A stretch of DNA of 58,792 nt from Pseudomonas donghuensis (GCF_000259195.1 NZ_JH650760.1:63965-122756); one strand, 5' to 3'. Positions 28,827-37,932 are shown, counted from the first letter of the stretch. Notes: generated by a model from the letters alone, not told the origin. Numbers and translations: made by a program.

Positions 28827-29308
28827 TTGGCCTGCGCAATGGTGAGGCGCAGTTGATCGAGCACGATCCCTGGCAACTGTTGCGCGAACCCGGCGAGGTG
28901 CTGCCCGACGGCCTGCTGATTCTGCCGCTGGCCACCTGGATTGCCCGCCGCGCCCAGCGGCCCCTGGGGCGTGACGGCTTGTGGCTGGGCCCGGACGATG
29001 ATGTCGAACCGTTGCGCCCGTGGCTGGCACAGGTGCCGTTGATTGCGGTGGACTTCCCCAGCTTTCGCGACGGCCGTGGCTACAGCCAGGCCTACTTGCT
29101 GCGCAGCCGGCTGGGTTGGCATGGTGAACTGCGAGCGGTGGGCGATGTACTGCGTGACCAGCTCAGCCATATGCGCCAGTGCGGTTTTGACAGCTACGCG
29201 GTGCGTGAAGACAAATGCGCGCAGGATGCCTTGCTGGGCCTGGCTGGCATGAGCGTGCTGTATGGGCGTTCGGTGATCGAGCCACGGCCGTTGTTTCGTC
29301 GTCGCTGA
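28814..29308 (+). CDS. DUF934 family protein, CysI partner
   Basis: 164 residues, starting at ATG 28814 inside the end of cysI, with GGAGGAG close before it. DUF934 is seen in DGLWLGPDDDVEPLRPWLAQVPLIAVDFPSFRDGRGYSQAYLLR followed by GELRAVGDVLRDQLSHMRQCGFDSY. The family always accompanies CysI-type sulfite reductases and is taken to be a helper of sulfite reduction; the mechanism is unknown. Only the part from 28814 is real. The open frame further upstream is antiframe to cysI. Confidence 0.88.
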
Positions 29309-29380
29309 CTGGTACGGCGCCGGCACTGGTCTATCGTTTAGCTTTTGTTTGCCCGGCAATGCCGTGCCTCAGGAGCCGCC

Positions 29381-31345
29381 ATGAACCAGGATCGGGAAAG
29401 CCGTCGCCGTTTTATCGCTGCAAGTTCGCTGCTCGGCGCCGCCGGAGCCATGTACTCGGCGGTGCCGCTGGCCGCCGGGGCCCTTCTGCGCGGGACCGAA
29501 AAGGCTATGCCGGCCGAGCTGATCCTGCACAATGGCCGCGTGCACACGGTGGACCGCGAGCGGCCGCAAGCAACCGCAGTGGCCATTCGCGACGGGCGCT
29601 TCGTGGCAGTCGGCGATGATGCCCAGGTCATGGCCTTGCGCGGGCCGGCGACCCAGGTCATCGACCTCAAGCAGCGCACAGTGATCCCCGGGCTCAATGA
29701 TTCGCACCTGCACCTGATCCGCGGCGGCCTGAACTACAACCTGGAGCTGCGCTGGGAAGGCGTGCCGTCCCTGGCCGACGCCTTGCGCATGCTCAAGGAC
29801 CAGGCCCTGCGCACGCCTGCGCCGCAGTGGGTGAGGGTGGTCGGCGGCTGGAACGAATTCCAGTTCGCCGAGCGCCGCTTGCCGACCCTCGACGAGCTCA
29901 ACCAGGCGGCGCCGGACACCCCGGTGTTTGTCCTGCACCTGTACGACCGCGCCTTGCTCAACCGCGCAGCCCTGCGCGTGGTCGGCTATGACCGCAACAC
30001 GCCCAACCCGCCGGGTGGCGAGATCCAGCGCGACGCCAACGGCAACCCGACCGGCATGCTGATCGCCCGGCCCAATGCGATGATCCTTTACTCGACCCTG
30101 GCCAAGGGGCCGAAGCTGCCGCTGGAATACCAGGTCAACTCGACCCGCCAGTTTATGCGCGAGCTCAACCGCCTGGGCCTGACCAGCGCCATCGATGCCG
30201 GTGGCGGCTACCAGAACTACCCTGACGATTACGCGGTAATCGAGCAACTGGCCAAGGCCCGGCAGTTGACCGTGCGCATCGCCTACAACCTGTTTACCCA
30301 GAAGCCCAAGGAAGAACTGGCCGATTTCAAGCACTGGACCGGCAGCGTCAAGTACGGTCAGGGCGACGATTTTCTGCGCCACAACGGCGCCGGCGAGATG
30401 CTGGTGTTCTCCGCCGCCGACTTCGAAGACTTCCTCGAACCGCGTCCGGACCTGCCCGGCGCCATGGAGGGCGATCTGGAACCGGTGGTACGCCATCTGG
30501 TCGAGCAGCGCTGGCCGTTTCGCCTGCACGCCACCTACGACGAATCGATCTCGCGCATGCTCGACGTGTTCGAGAAGGTCAACCGCGACATCCCTTTCAA
30601 CGGCCTGCCGTGGTTCTTCGACCATGCCGAGACCATCAGCCCGAAGAACATCGAGCGGGTGCGGGCGCTGGGCGGCGGCATCGCCATTCAGGACCGCATG
30701 GCGTTTCAGGGCGAGTACTTCGTCGAGCGCTACGGCGCCAAGGCGGCGCAGCACACGCCACCGATCAAGCGCATGCTTGGCGAAGGCATCCCGGTCGGCG
30801 CCGGCACCGACGCCACCCGGGTGTCCAGCTACAACCCCTGGACCTCGCTGTACTGGCTGGTCAGCGGGCGTACCATTGGTGGGCTGGAGCTGTACCCACA
30901 GGGGCTGGACCGCGACACGGCGTTGTCGCTGTTCACCCACGGCAGCGCCTGGTTTTCCAGCGAGCAGGGCAAGAAGGGCCAGATCAAGGTTGGCCAACTG
31001 GCAGACCTGACGGCCTTGAGCGCCGACTATTTCAGCATCGACGCCGAGGCGATCAAGCACCTGGAGTCGGTGCTGACCCTGGTCGATGGCAAGGTGGTGT
31101 ATGGCGCCGCCGAGTTCGCCCGGCTCGACCCACCGACCTTGCCGGTGCTGCCCGACTGGTCGCCGGTGGCCAAGGTCCCCGGGCACTGGCGCCAGGGCGC
31201 GCCGCTGACCGCCCAGGTGCATCAGTGCGTCGGTGCCTGCGCGGTGCATGCCCACGCGCATCAGCGCGCGCGGCAATCGTCGGTGCCGGTCAGCGATTTT
31301 CAGGGCTTTTGGGGCGCATTCGGTTGTTCCTGTTTTGCCTTCTGA
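29381..31345 (+). CDS. Tat-exported amidohydrolase family 3 protein (YtcJ-like)
   Basis: 654 residues. The N terminus ESRRRFIAASSLLGAAGAMY is a twin-arginine signal. The amidohydrolase core has the metal-binding HxH as NDSHLHLIRGG (about 107-117), HATYDE and the late GAGTDATR Asp. YtcJ-type enzymes hydrolyse N-acyl or amide bonds of unknown substrates. AGGAG lies before ATG 29381. The C-terminal 45 residues are unusual: QCVGACAVHAHAHQRA and GCSC form a Cys/His-rich tail not expected in the family, perhaps an extra metal site. It stands alone between cysI-DUF934 and a GNAT gene. Confidence 0.82.
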   Translation: MNQDRESRRRFIAASSLLGAAGAMYSAVPLAAGALLRGTEKAMPAELILHNGRVHTVDRERPQATAVAIRDGRFVAVGDDAQVMALRGPATQVIDLKQRTVIPGLNDSHLHLIRGGLNYNLELRWEGVPSLADALRMLKDQALRTPAPQWVRVVGGWNEFQFAERRLPTLDELNQAAPDTPVFVLHLYDRALLNRAALRVVGYDRNTPNPPGGEIQRDANGNPTGMLIARPNAMILYSTLAKGPKLPLEYQVNSTRQFMRELNRLGLTSAIDAGGGYQNYPDDYAVIEQLAKARQLTVRIAYNLFTQKPKEELADFKHWTGSVKYGQGDDFLRHNGAGEMLVFSAADFEDFLEPRPDLPGAMEGDLEPVVRHLVEQRWPFRLHATYDESISRMLDVFEKVNRDIPFNGLPWFFDHAETISPKNIERVRALGGGIAIQDRMAFQGEYFVERYGAKAAQHTPPIKRMLGEGIPVGAGTDATRVSSYNPWTSLYWLVSGRTIGGLELYPQGLDRDTALSLFTHGSAWFSSEQGKKGQIKVGQLADLTALSADYFSIDAEAIKHLESVLTLVDGKVVYGAAEFARLDPPTLPVLPDWSPVAKVPGHWRQGAPLTAQVHQCVGACAVHAHAHQRARQSSVPVSDFQGFWGAFGCSCFAF

Positions 31346-31393
31346 GGGTTCGGGCTACCATGCCGGTTCGCCCGATCGACAGGATGTTGCTTA

Positions 31394-31900
31394 ATGCCTT
31401 TCAGTACCCGTGTTGCCCGGCCCAGTGATGCCGAGGCGCTCAGCCATGTCGCCGGCCTGACCTTCGCCCTGGCCAGCCCGCCGGATGCTGCGCCCCAGGC
31501 GTTGCAGGCCTACATCGACAGGCAGTTGCAGTCCGAGCATTTCGTCCTCCACCTGCTCAATCCGCGCAAGCGCCTGCGGGTGCTGGAGTACCTGGGTAGC
31601 GTGGTCGGCTACAGCATGATCGACAGTGCACCTGAAGCCCTGGGGATTGCCGAGGCTGATGGCCTGCCGGAGCTGAGCCGCTGCTATGTGCTGCCCGAGC
31701 ACCATGGCCACGGCGGCGCCCAGCTGTTGCTCGACGACACCCTGGCGCCGGTGCGCGGGGCGATTCGCCTGACCGTCAATGAACAGAACACCCGGGCCAT
31801 CCGTTTTTATCAGCGCAATGGTTTTAGCAAGGTCGGCGAGGCGCTGTTCGAATGTGGCCCGGAGCGTCACCGCGACTGGGTGATGGTCGCGCGGCGATGA
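31394..31900 (+). CDS. GNAT family N-acetyltransferase
   Basis: 168 residues. The acetyl-CoA loop is present as LPEHHGHGGAQLLLDD (a variant of Q/RxxGxG/A), followed by LTVNEQNTRAIRFYQRNGFSKVGE, the characteristic motif B. The start is ATG 31394 with AGGA upstream. The substrate is not predictable. It lies 48 bp before the glutathione transferase gene on the same strand and may be co-transcribed with it. Confidence 0.85.
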   Translation: MPFSTRVARPSDAEALSHVAGLTFALASPPDAAPQALQAYIDRQLQSEHFVLHLLNPRKRLRVLEYLGSVVGYSMIDSAPEALGIAEADGLPELSRCYVLPEHHGHGGAQLLLDDTLAPVRGAIRLTVNEQNTRAIRFYQRNGFSKVGEALFECGPERHRDWVMVARR

Positions 31901-31948
31901 CAAAACTGGTTACAGTGTCTTCCTCAATTTCTGCTCAAGGTTCTGTTC

Positions 31949-32644
31949 ATGACTGATCTCAGTGCATTCCCGATCACCCGCAAATGGCCGGCCAAACAGC
32001 CCGAGCTGCTGCAGCTGTACTCGCTGGCCACGCCCAACGGCGTGAAGGTGTCGATCATGCTCGAGGAGATCGGCCTGGCCTACGAGGTGCACAAGGTCAG
32101 CTTCGAGAGCAATGACCAGTTGACCCCGGAATTCATTTCCCTGAGCGCCAACAACAAGATCCCGGCGATCCTCGACCCCAATGGCCCGGGTGGCGAGCCG
32201 CTGGCGTTGTTCGAGTCCGGGGCGATCCTGGTTTACCTGGCGGAGAAGAGCGGGCAACTGCTGTCGGCGGACCCGGCCCAGCGCTACGAGACCCTGCAGT
32301 GGCTGATGTTCCAGATGGGCGGGATCGGGCCGATGTTCGGTCAGGTGGGTTTTTTCCACAAATTCGCTGGCAAGGCGTACGAAGACAAGCGTCCGCGCGA
32401 CCGTTACGTGGCCGAGTCGCGGCGCTTGCTCGGGGTGCTGGACCAGCGCCTGCAAGGGCGTGAGTGGGTGATGGACGCCTACAGCATTGCCGATATCGCC
32501 ATTCTGCCCTGGGTGCGCAACCTGGTCGGCTTTTATGAGGCGGGCGAGCTGGTGGGCTTTGATGACTTTGCCAACGTCAAGCGGGTACTGGCGGCGTTCG
32601 TGCAGCGGCCGGCGGTGGAGCGCGGGTTGAAGATACCTGCATAG
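31949..32644 (+). CDS. Glutathione S-transferase family protein (YfcG/Ure2p-like)
   Basis: 231 residues. The N-terminal thioredoxin-like domain has LYSLATPNGVKVSIMLEEIGLAYEVHKV with Thr/Asn in the active position. The NKIPAILDPNG cis-Pro loop and LFESGAILVYLAEK GSH-binding Glu-Ser follow. The helical C-terminal domain (about 105-225) contains the N-capping box YSIADIAILPW. This is the pattern of nucleophile-type disulfide-bond oxidoreductases such as YfcG/YghU. AAGG precedes ATG 31949. Confidence 0.88.
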   Translation: MTDLSAFPITRKWPAKQPELLQLYSLATPNGVKVSIMLEEIGLAYEVHKVSFESNDQLTPEFISLSANNKIPAILDPNGPGGEPLALFESGAILVYLAEKSGQLLSADPAQRYETLQWLMFQMGGIGPMFGQVGFFHKFAGKAYEDKRPRDRYVAESRRLLGVLDQRLQGREWVMDAYSIADIAILPWVRNLVGFYEAGELVGFDDFANVKRVLAAFVQRPAVERGLKIPA

Positions 32645-32649
32645 GCCTC

Positions 32650-32715
32650 ATCGCGGGTCAAGCCCGCTCCTACAGGATCGGCGCAATCACTGTAGGAGCG
32701 GGCTTGACCCGCGAT
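32650..32715. repeat. Paired REP element (type B variant)
   Basis: Arms at 32650-32674 and 32691-32715, each beginning with an ATCGCGGGTCAAGCCCGCTC-type core. It fills the whole space between the convergent GST and phosphate-transporter stops and abuts the latter's stop codon. Confidence 0.9.
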
Positions 32716-34332
32716 TCAGAACACCTGCCGCAACAGCCAGTACAACCCCCCCGCCAGCATCATCGCCGCCGGCAAGGTCAGCACCCAGGCCATCATCAGG
32801 TTGAAGAGGGTGCGCATCTGCAAGCCCGAGCCATTGGCGACCATGCTCCCGGCCACCCCGGACGACAGCACGTGGGTGGTCGACACCGGCAGCCCGTACA
32901 TGTCCGCGGCACCAATGGTGCACATCGCCACCAGCTCCGCCGACGCGCCCTGGGCGTAGGTCAGGTGGGTCTTGCCGATCTTCTCGCCAACGGTCACCAC
33001 GATCCGCCGCCAGCCGACCATGGTCCCCAGCCCCAGGGCGATAGCCACGGCGATCTTCACCCACAGCGGAATGTAGCGGGTGGCGTTGTCGATCTGTTGC
33101 TTGAATACCTGCACTTTGGCCTGGGTATCGGCATCGAACCGCCCCAGTTGGTGCTTGTCGATCAGGCGGATGGCCTCGGAGGTCAGGTACATGTCGTTGC
33201 GCACGTTGGCCATCGCTTCTGCCGGCACCCGGTTGAGCGAACCGTAGCCTTTGACCTCGGCGCCGATCATCCCGGCCAGCGCCGCCAGGGCAGGCACCAG
33301 TTCGTCGCTGGCCTGCGGCTCGCGAATGAAGCTGCTGAGGGTTTGTCGCGGGTCTGCCGGTGCGGCCTGCGGGGCGCTGCGCTGCAAGGCCTGCTGGGTG
33401 ACCTCGGCCACCGCGACGAACTGCAGCGACTGGTCAGCCGGCATGGTCCGGTTCAAGGCATAGGCCATGGGCAGGGTGCCGACCAGGATCAGCATGATCA
33501 GGCCCATGCCTTTCTGCCCGTCGTTGGAGCCATGGGCGAAGGACACGCCGGTGCAGGTAAGGATCAACAGCCCGCGAATCCACCAGGGCGGCGGCGTATT
33601 GCCGACCGGTGCCTGGTACAGCTCGCGACGCTTGATCAGCATGCGCAGGGCCAGCAGCAACAGCGCCGCGCAGGTAAAGCCCACCAGCGGCGACAGCAAC
33701 AGTGAGTAACCGACCTTGCTGGCCTGGCTCCAGTCCACGCCGCTGGTGCCGTCACGCCCGTGCATCAGGGCGTTGGCGATGCCGACGCCGATGATCGAGC
33801 CGATCAAGGTATGCGATGAGGACGCTGGCAGGCCCAGCCACCAGGTGCCCAGGTTCCAGATGATCGCCGACAGCAACAGGGCAAAGACCATGGAGAAACC
33901 GGCCGAGGAGCCGACTTGCAAGATCAGCTCCACCGGCAGCAAGGCGATGATGCCGAAGGCCACCGCACCGCTGGACAGCAGCACGCCGAGAAAATTGAAA
34001 CAGCCGGACCAGACTACCGCCACCGACGGGGGTAGCGAATGGGTGTAGATCACCGTGGCCACGGCGTTGGCGGTGTCGTGAAAGCCGTTGACGAACTCGA
34101 ACCCCAGGGCAATCAGCAACGCCAGGCCGAGCAGCACAAAGGGTGTCCAGGTGGTGACCACGGTGCCGGTGGCGTCAATGTCGCGGAACAGGCTCCAGGC
34201 GGTATACACCAGGCCGGCCGCCAGCAGGCCGAAGAACAGGGTCAGGGTGGTGCGGCCGGGTTTGTGATTCAGACGCGGGCGTGGATCGTGGTTGGCCAGC
34301 GAGGGGCTGCCAGCCAGGGTCGGGGTGGTCAT
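32716..34332 (-). CDS. Pit family inorganic phosphate transporter
   Basis: 538 residues with about 10-12 membrane helices in two related halves. The family signature occurs twice: FVNGFHDTANAVATVIYT in the first half and SFAHGSNDGQKGMG in the second. LPASSSHTLIGSIIG and GLPVSTTHVLSSGVAG are the paired Ser/Thr-rich re-entrant loops. A hydrophilic loop (about 320-410) separates the halves. It is a low-affinity phosphate/metal-phosphate symporter. The start is ATG 34332. It is a single gene, divergent from the DUF488 gene. Confidence 0.9.
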   Translation of the reverse strand: MTTPTLAGSPSLANHDPRPRLNHKPGRTTLTLFFGLLAAGLVYTAWSLFRDIDATGTVVTTWTPFVLLGLALLIALGFEFVNGFHDTANAVATVIYTHSLPPSVAVVWSGCFNFLGVLLSSGAVAFGIIALLPVELILQVGSSAGFSMVFALLLSAIIWNLGTWWLGLPASSSHTLIGSIIGVGIANALMHGRDGTSGVDWSQASKVGYSLLLSPLVGFTCAALLLLALRMLIKRRELYQAPVGNTPPPWWIRGLLILTCTGVSFAHGSNDGQKGMGLIMLILVGTLPMAYALNRTMPADQSLQFVAVAEVTQQALQRSAPQAAPADPRQTLSSFIREPQASDELVPALAALAGMIGAEVKGYGSLNRVPAEAMANVRNDMYLTSEAIRLIDKHQLGRFDADTQAKVQVFKQQIDNATRYIPLWVKIAVAIALGLGTMVGWRRIVVTVGEKIGKTHLTYAQGASAELVAMCTIGAADMYGLPVSTTHVLSSGVAGSMVANGSGLQMRTLFNLMMAWVLTLPAAMMLAGGLYWLLRQVF

Positions 34333-34460
34333 GATGACGGGTCCGGGTTACCAGGAAGGGTCTAGCCTTGCCCGGCCATGATAAAAACAATCGCTGACAG
34401 CACCGTGACCTCGGTCAAGGAAAGTCCTAGGATCAACAGAGCATTCGATGGAGTGAAGCG

Positions 34461-34859
34461 ATGATCCGCTGCAAACGCGTCTACGAGCCGCTGGAGCCTG
34501 GCGATGGCCAGCGGGTGCTGGTCGACCGGCTGTGGCCGCGCAACCGGCGCAAGGACCAGCTGCAAGCCTTGTGGTTGCCGGAGGTGGCGCCTTCAACGGC
34601 GTTGCGTCAGGCTTTTCATGCCGGTGAAGTGGATTTTGCCGGGTTTGCCGAGCGCTACCGCCAGGAGCTGACGGCGCGGCCCGAGCATTGGTGGAAGTTG
34701 CTGGGCATGGCCGGGCAGGGGGATGTGACCTTGCTGTATGCTGGCAAGGATACCGAGCACAACAATGCGGTGGTGCTGGCGCAATGGCTCGAGGATGAGC
34801 TGGAGCGCCAGGGGCCGGGCAGTTCGCCGGTGTGTTATGCCGATGAGTTCAAACCTTGA
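34461..34859 (+). CDS. DUF488 family protein
   Basis: 132 residues. The DUF488 signature CKRVYEPLEPGDGQRVLVDRLWPR is at the start and VTLLYAGKDTEHNNAVVL in the second half. These small soluble proteins are widespread, and no function is known to me. GGAG lies before ATG 34461. It is followed by a hairpin plus a single REP-like unit. Confidence 0.85.
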   Translation: MIRCKRVYEPLEPGDGQRVLVDRLWPRNRRKDQLQALWLPEVAPSTALRQAFHAGEVDFAGFAERYRQELTARPEHWWKLLGMAGQGDVTLLYAGKDTEHNNAVVLAQWLEDELERQGPGSSPVCYADEFKP

Positions 34860-34866
34860 GTCAATG

Positions 34867-34908
34867 GGGCTGCTTTGCAGCCCATCGCCGGCAACGCCGG
34901 CTCCCACA
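34867..34908. repeat. Hairpin plus single REP half-site
   Basis: GGGCTGC-TTT-GCAGCCC (34867-34883) is a perfect 7-bp stem, directly followed by a single 25-bp REP-like unit (34884-34908). It probably ends DUF488 transcription just before the acetyltransferase gene. Confidence 0.75.
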
Positions 34909-34921
34909 TATCCTGGCCCTT

Positions 34922-35353
34922 ATGACTGTGCAACTAACCCCCGCCACCGACCAGCACCGCACCTTCGCCCGCGACCTCACCCGCCGGGCCATGCTGCCTT
35001 ATTACCGCGAGTTCGACCTGCTCTGGCAGGAAGAAGCCTTCGACCAGGCCTGGACGTGGCGCGAGCAGTGGCTGATCAGCGAAGCCCGGCAGCCGTTGGG
35101 TTACTTCAGCCTCAGTCAGGACCGCCAGGCTCTGTTCATCCGTGAACTGCACCTGCTCGAAGGCTTTCGCGACCGCGGTATCGGCCGCTGGGTGTTAACG
35201 CAACTGGCCGACTGGACCCGCCAACGGCAATTGCCGCTGCTGCGCCTGATGGTGTTCAAGAGCAACCCGGCACGGCGCCTGTACGAGCGCGAGGGCTTCG
35301 TCTGCATGGGCGAGGACGAGTGCTTTTTGCGCATGCAACGGGCGTTCGCTTAG
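34922..35353 (+). CDS. GNAT family N-acetyltransferase
   Basis: 143 residues, starting at ATG 34922 (MTVQLTPAT). The GNAT core is LFIRELHLLEGFRDRGIGRWVLTQL (acetyl-CoA loop RDRGIG) and LRLMVFKSNPARRLYEREGFVCMGEDECFLRM (motif B and end). It is complete and of normal length. Its last 159 bases are antisense to the open end of the AlgG-like gene. As this protein's C terminus is fully family-like, the overlap is more likely explained by loss of the AlgG-like gene's own end. Confidence 0.85.
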   Translation: MTVQLTPATDQHRTFARDLTRRAMLPYYREFDLLWQEEAFDQAWTWREQWLISEARQPLGYFSLSQDRQALFIRELHLLEGFRDRGIGRWVLTQLADWTRQRQLPLLRLMVFKSNPARRLYEREGFVCMGEDECFLRMQRAFA

Positions 35354-36799
35354 CTCGACCCGCACCACGCAGCCCTGACGCTGGGTCGCCTGCAGCAACA
35401 GGCCCTGCACCGGCAACAAGTCACCAATCAGCAGGTTCTGCAAAATCGGCTTGCCCTCGAAGGTGTTCGGCCCCAGCACCACCTGCTGCAAGCCTTCGAC
35501 TCGCACCACAGCCTTGCCGACCTTGCCCAGGGTGTTGCCGCTCAAGGTCAGCGGCCCGGCCAGCGGCGCGGCGTTGCGCAGGCTGACGGCGTACTCCGGG
35601 CTGTTGCCGATGCGGTTGCCGATCAGGCTCACGGCGCCGACCTCGCTGGCATCCACGGCGCTGCCCTGGCTGTTGCCGATCAGGTTGTCGCTGATCAGCA
35701 GCGGCGCGCCAGCCGTCGGCGCCAGGTTGCGTAGCTGGATGCCGTTGCCACGGCTGTCGCCGATCAGGTTGCCAGTGAGCAGCAGGGCGCCCTGTTGCTC
35801 GCTGACCTCGATGGCCGCCTTGTGCGCGCCGAGGATCAGGTTGTGCTCAATGCGTGCGCGGGTCTGGCCGCGCAGGCGGATGCCGCTGTTGTTGTCGATG
35901 CCGCGCAGCTGGTTGTTGCGCACTGTCACTTGGCTGTCGCGCACGTCGATGGCGTACTGCCGAGACTGGCCGAACTGGCTGTTGTCGATCTGCGCCTGAC
36001 TGTGTTGCAGCTCCACGGCGCTGGCCAGTTCAGTGAACTGGCTGTCGCGGATCAGCAGCGTGGCCGGGCGGGTTGACGCTGCCTGCTGGCTGCTCAAGGC
36101 GGTGGTCAGGCCGCGCGAGAGGTTGGCGTTGTAGCCCAGGCGGTTGAGGGTCGAGCCCAGCACCTGGGTATGGCTGCCGGCCCAGGCCACCACGAACGGC
36201 CGCCAGGCGCGGTCGGTGCTGCCCGGTTTGTCGCCGGCGACGCTTTCCAGGCGTGACTGGTTCAGGCCCAGCCAGCCCTGGTTGATCAACGCCGTGCCGG
36301 AGTAGCTGTACAGGTACAGGCTGGTGCCCTCAAGCAACAGGCCGCCGTCGTTGGCGATCAGCAGCGGGTAGCTGAGCAGATAGCCGTCCTTGTAGCGCTT
36401 GATGATCTTCGGGTCGTTCAGGGCATCGTGCAACTGCGCGAGGGTAATGCTGCCGCCGCGCACCATTACCGCTTGCGGGTGATGCGCCTGGTAGCCGGCA
36501 ATGGCGCGGAACAGGCCGTTGTTGACGAACGGCTCGAACGGCCAGCTGCCAGCCTGGGACGAGAACATCGGTTGCAGGCTGACACTGGCGCGGCCAGCCG
36601 GGCGCGGGCGTTCGTCGACCTGCAGCTGCACGGCCTGGCTGACTTGTTGCTGCAACTGCTGCAGGTCGCGCTGGTGTTCGGCACTGTTTACCGCGCTCAG
36701 TGTTTGCTGCAGTGGCAGGCTCTGGCTGGCGGCCTGGGCCATGGCGCTGAACAGCAGCGCCAGGCAGGAAAGGGTAAGCGGGCGGGCAAGCATGGCCAT
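35195..36799 (-). CDS. AlgG-like parallel beta-helix protein with altered epimerase signature
   Basis: 534 residues with a signal peptide (cleavage near AMAQA, about 23). The N-terminal domain aligns with AlgG (for example RPFVVAWAGSHTQVLGSTLNRLGYN). It is followed by right-handed beta-helix repeats (about 245-460). AlgG epimerises mannuronate to guluronate in the periplasm. Its signature DPHD, which holds the proposed catalytic base His, is DVRD here (residues 285-288). An Arg aligned with the second key residue seems kept near 308-310. The last 50 or so residues are antisense to the neighbouring GNAT gene and look unrelated to AlgG, so the natural 3' end may have been lost. Epimerase activity is doubtful; a structural role in the periplasmic complex is possible. 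Confidence 0.7.
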   Translation of the reverse strand: MAMLARPLTLSCLALLFSAMAQAASQSLPLQQTLSAVNSAEHQRDLQQLQQQVSQAVQLQVDERPRPAGRASVSLQPMFSSQAGSWPFEPFVNNGLFRAIAGYQAHHPQAVMVRGGSITLAQLHDALNDPKIIKRYKDGYLLSYPLLIANDGGLLLEGTSLYLYSYSGTALINQGWLGLNQSRLESVAGDKPGSTDRAWRPFVVAWAGSHTQVLGSTLNRLGYNANLSRGLTTALSSQQAASTRPATLLIRDSQFTELASAVELQHSQAQIDNSQFGQSRQYAIDVRDSQVTVRNNQLRGIDNNSGIRLRGQTRARIEHNLILGAHKAAIEVSEQQGALLLTGNLIGDSRGNGIQLRNLAPTAGAPLLISDNLIGNSQGSAVDASEVGAVSLIGNRIGNSPEYAVSLRNAAPLAGPLTLSGNTLGKVGKAVVRVEGLQQVVLGPNTFEGKPILQNLLIGDLLPVQGLLLQATQRQGCVVRVELSERPLHAQKALVLAHADEALALVQAPCRVALEHHQAQQRQLPLAGPVGQLR

Positions 36800-36816
36800 G
36801 ACGGTTCGTCCTTGGG

Positions 36817-37932
36817 TTACGGCAGTTTGGGATAGAACGGCTTGAGCGGGCCGCCGATCTGGCTGTAGTTGTCGACCTCGCCGTCCTCGCTGTCATACAG
36901 CTGGCGAGCCAGGCGGTTGCCGGGGGCGCGCTGCAGGAAGGGGATCAGCCAGGCCAGCTTGTACGGGGCGACGTCGGTCTGCGACTGGCCCTTGAGCTCG
37001 GGCAGGCCGTCGGGGTCGAGGATGCTGCGGGCGGCGAAGTTGGCCAGCAGTTCCAGGGTCTGCTGATCGTCGCTGCTCCACGGCAGGCCATTGGCCCGCG
37101 CCGATTCCGCCAGCAGTACCAGTGGCACCAGGGCGTACTGGCTGTAGGTGGCGGCCAGCTTGCTGCGCGCCACTTCCAGCGGCAGGTAGGCGTAGTTGCC
37201 ATCGCTGGATTTCACCGCTTGCTGCAGGCCGCGACGCAGGTTGCCGTCGGCCCACTGGATGAAGTCGTCGCGCTGCACCAGCATGCCGGTGGCGGCCACG
37301 GCCCAGGCCGCCCAGTAGTCATGGTTGTTGAACCAGGTAAAGCCCGGCGTACGGCGCGGCTGGTACTCGGCGATGATGCGTTCGCCGAGCTGGCTGAACC
37401 AGGCCTTCTGGGCCGGCGACAATTGCAGCTTGGCGTCGCTGGCGGCCTGGGTCAGCAGCAGGGTCGAGGCCATGGCCGCCACCGCCCATTTGCGTGCGGC
37501 CATGCCGGTGCTGCTGGCGTCGGGGTTGAGCAGTGCACCGGCCTGGGCCCAGCGCTCCAGCCACTGGTCCTGGCAGGCCAGGGCCATGTTCGCCTCCTGC
37601 GGATTCTTGGCCCGCTGGAAGCGCTTGCTGGCGTAGATCAGGCCGCCGATGAACTGTTTGACCTGCTTGCCGATCTGTTCGCTGTTGGCGTCCGGGCTGC
37701 TGCGCAGGGTCGACTTGCTGGCGTCGCGCTGGTCGTACTTGCTTTGCAACTGCAAGCTGCCGGTGTAGGGCGCTGGTACTTGCTTGCTGCAGCTCAGGGT
37801 CCGGTAGTCGGCAATCATCGCCGACTGCGCGGTGGCCCGCGGCGGCCAGATCGAGCTGGCCGCCAGGCTGTTGCTCAACTGCAGGCTGGCGCACAGGCCC
37901 AGGCCCAGCGCGGTCCAGGTCTTTACAGGCAT
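36817..37932 (-). CDS. algL: AlgL-like alginate lyase
   Basis: 371 residues with a signal peptide (about 1-25). It is a helical (alpha/alpha) PL5-type lyase. WFNNHDYWAAWAV (N203, H204) is the family's catalytic NNHxYW motif. AYLPLEVARSKLAATYSQYAL keeps the Arg (R256) and Tyr (Y263) at the same spacing as in P. aeruginosa AlgL, as I recall it. AlgL cleaves mannuronan by beta-elimination and clears polymer that stays in the periplasm. It overlaps the end of algX by ten bases and is followed 17 bases later by the AlgG-like gene. It is divergent overall but looks active. Confidence 0.82.
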   Translation of the reverse strand: MPVKTWTALGLGLCASLQLSNSLAASSIWPPRATAQSAMIADYRTLSCSKQVPAPYTGSLQLQSKYDQRDASKSTLRSSPDANSEQIGKQVKQFIGGLIYASKRFQRAKNPQEANMALACQDQWLERWAQAGALLNPDASSTGMAARKWAVAAMASTLLLTQAASDAKLQLSPAQKAWFSQLGERIIAEYQPRRTPGFTWFNNHDYWAAWAVAATGMLVQRDDFIQWADGNLRRGLQQAVKSSDGNYAYLPLEVARSKLAATYSQYALVPLVLLAESARANGLPWSSDDQQTLELLANFAARSILDPDGLPELKGQSQTDVAPYKLAWLIPFLQRAPGNRLARQLYDSEDGEVDNYSQIGGPLKPFYPKLP

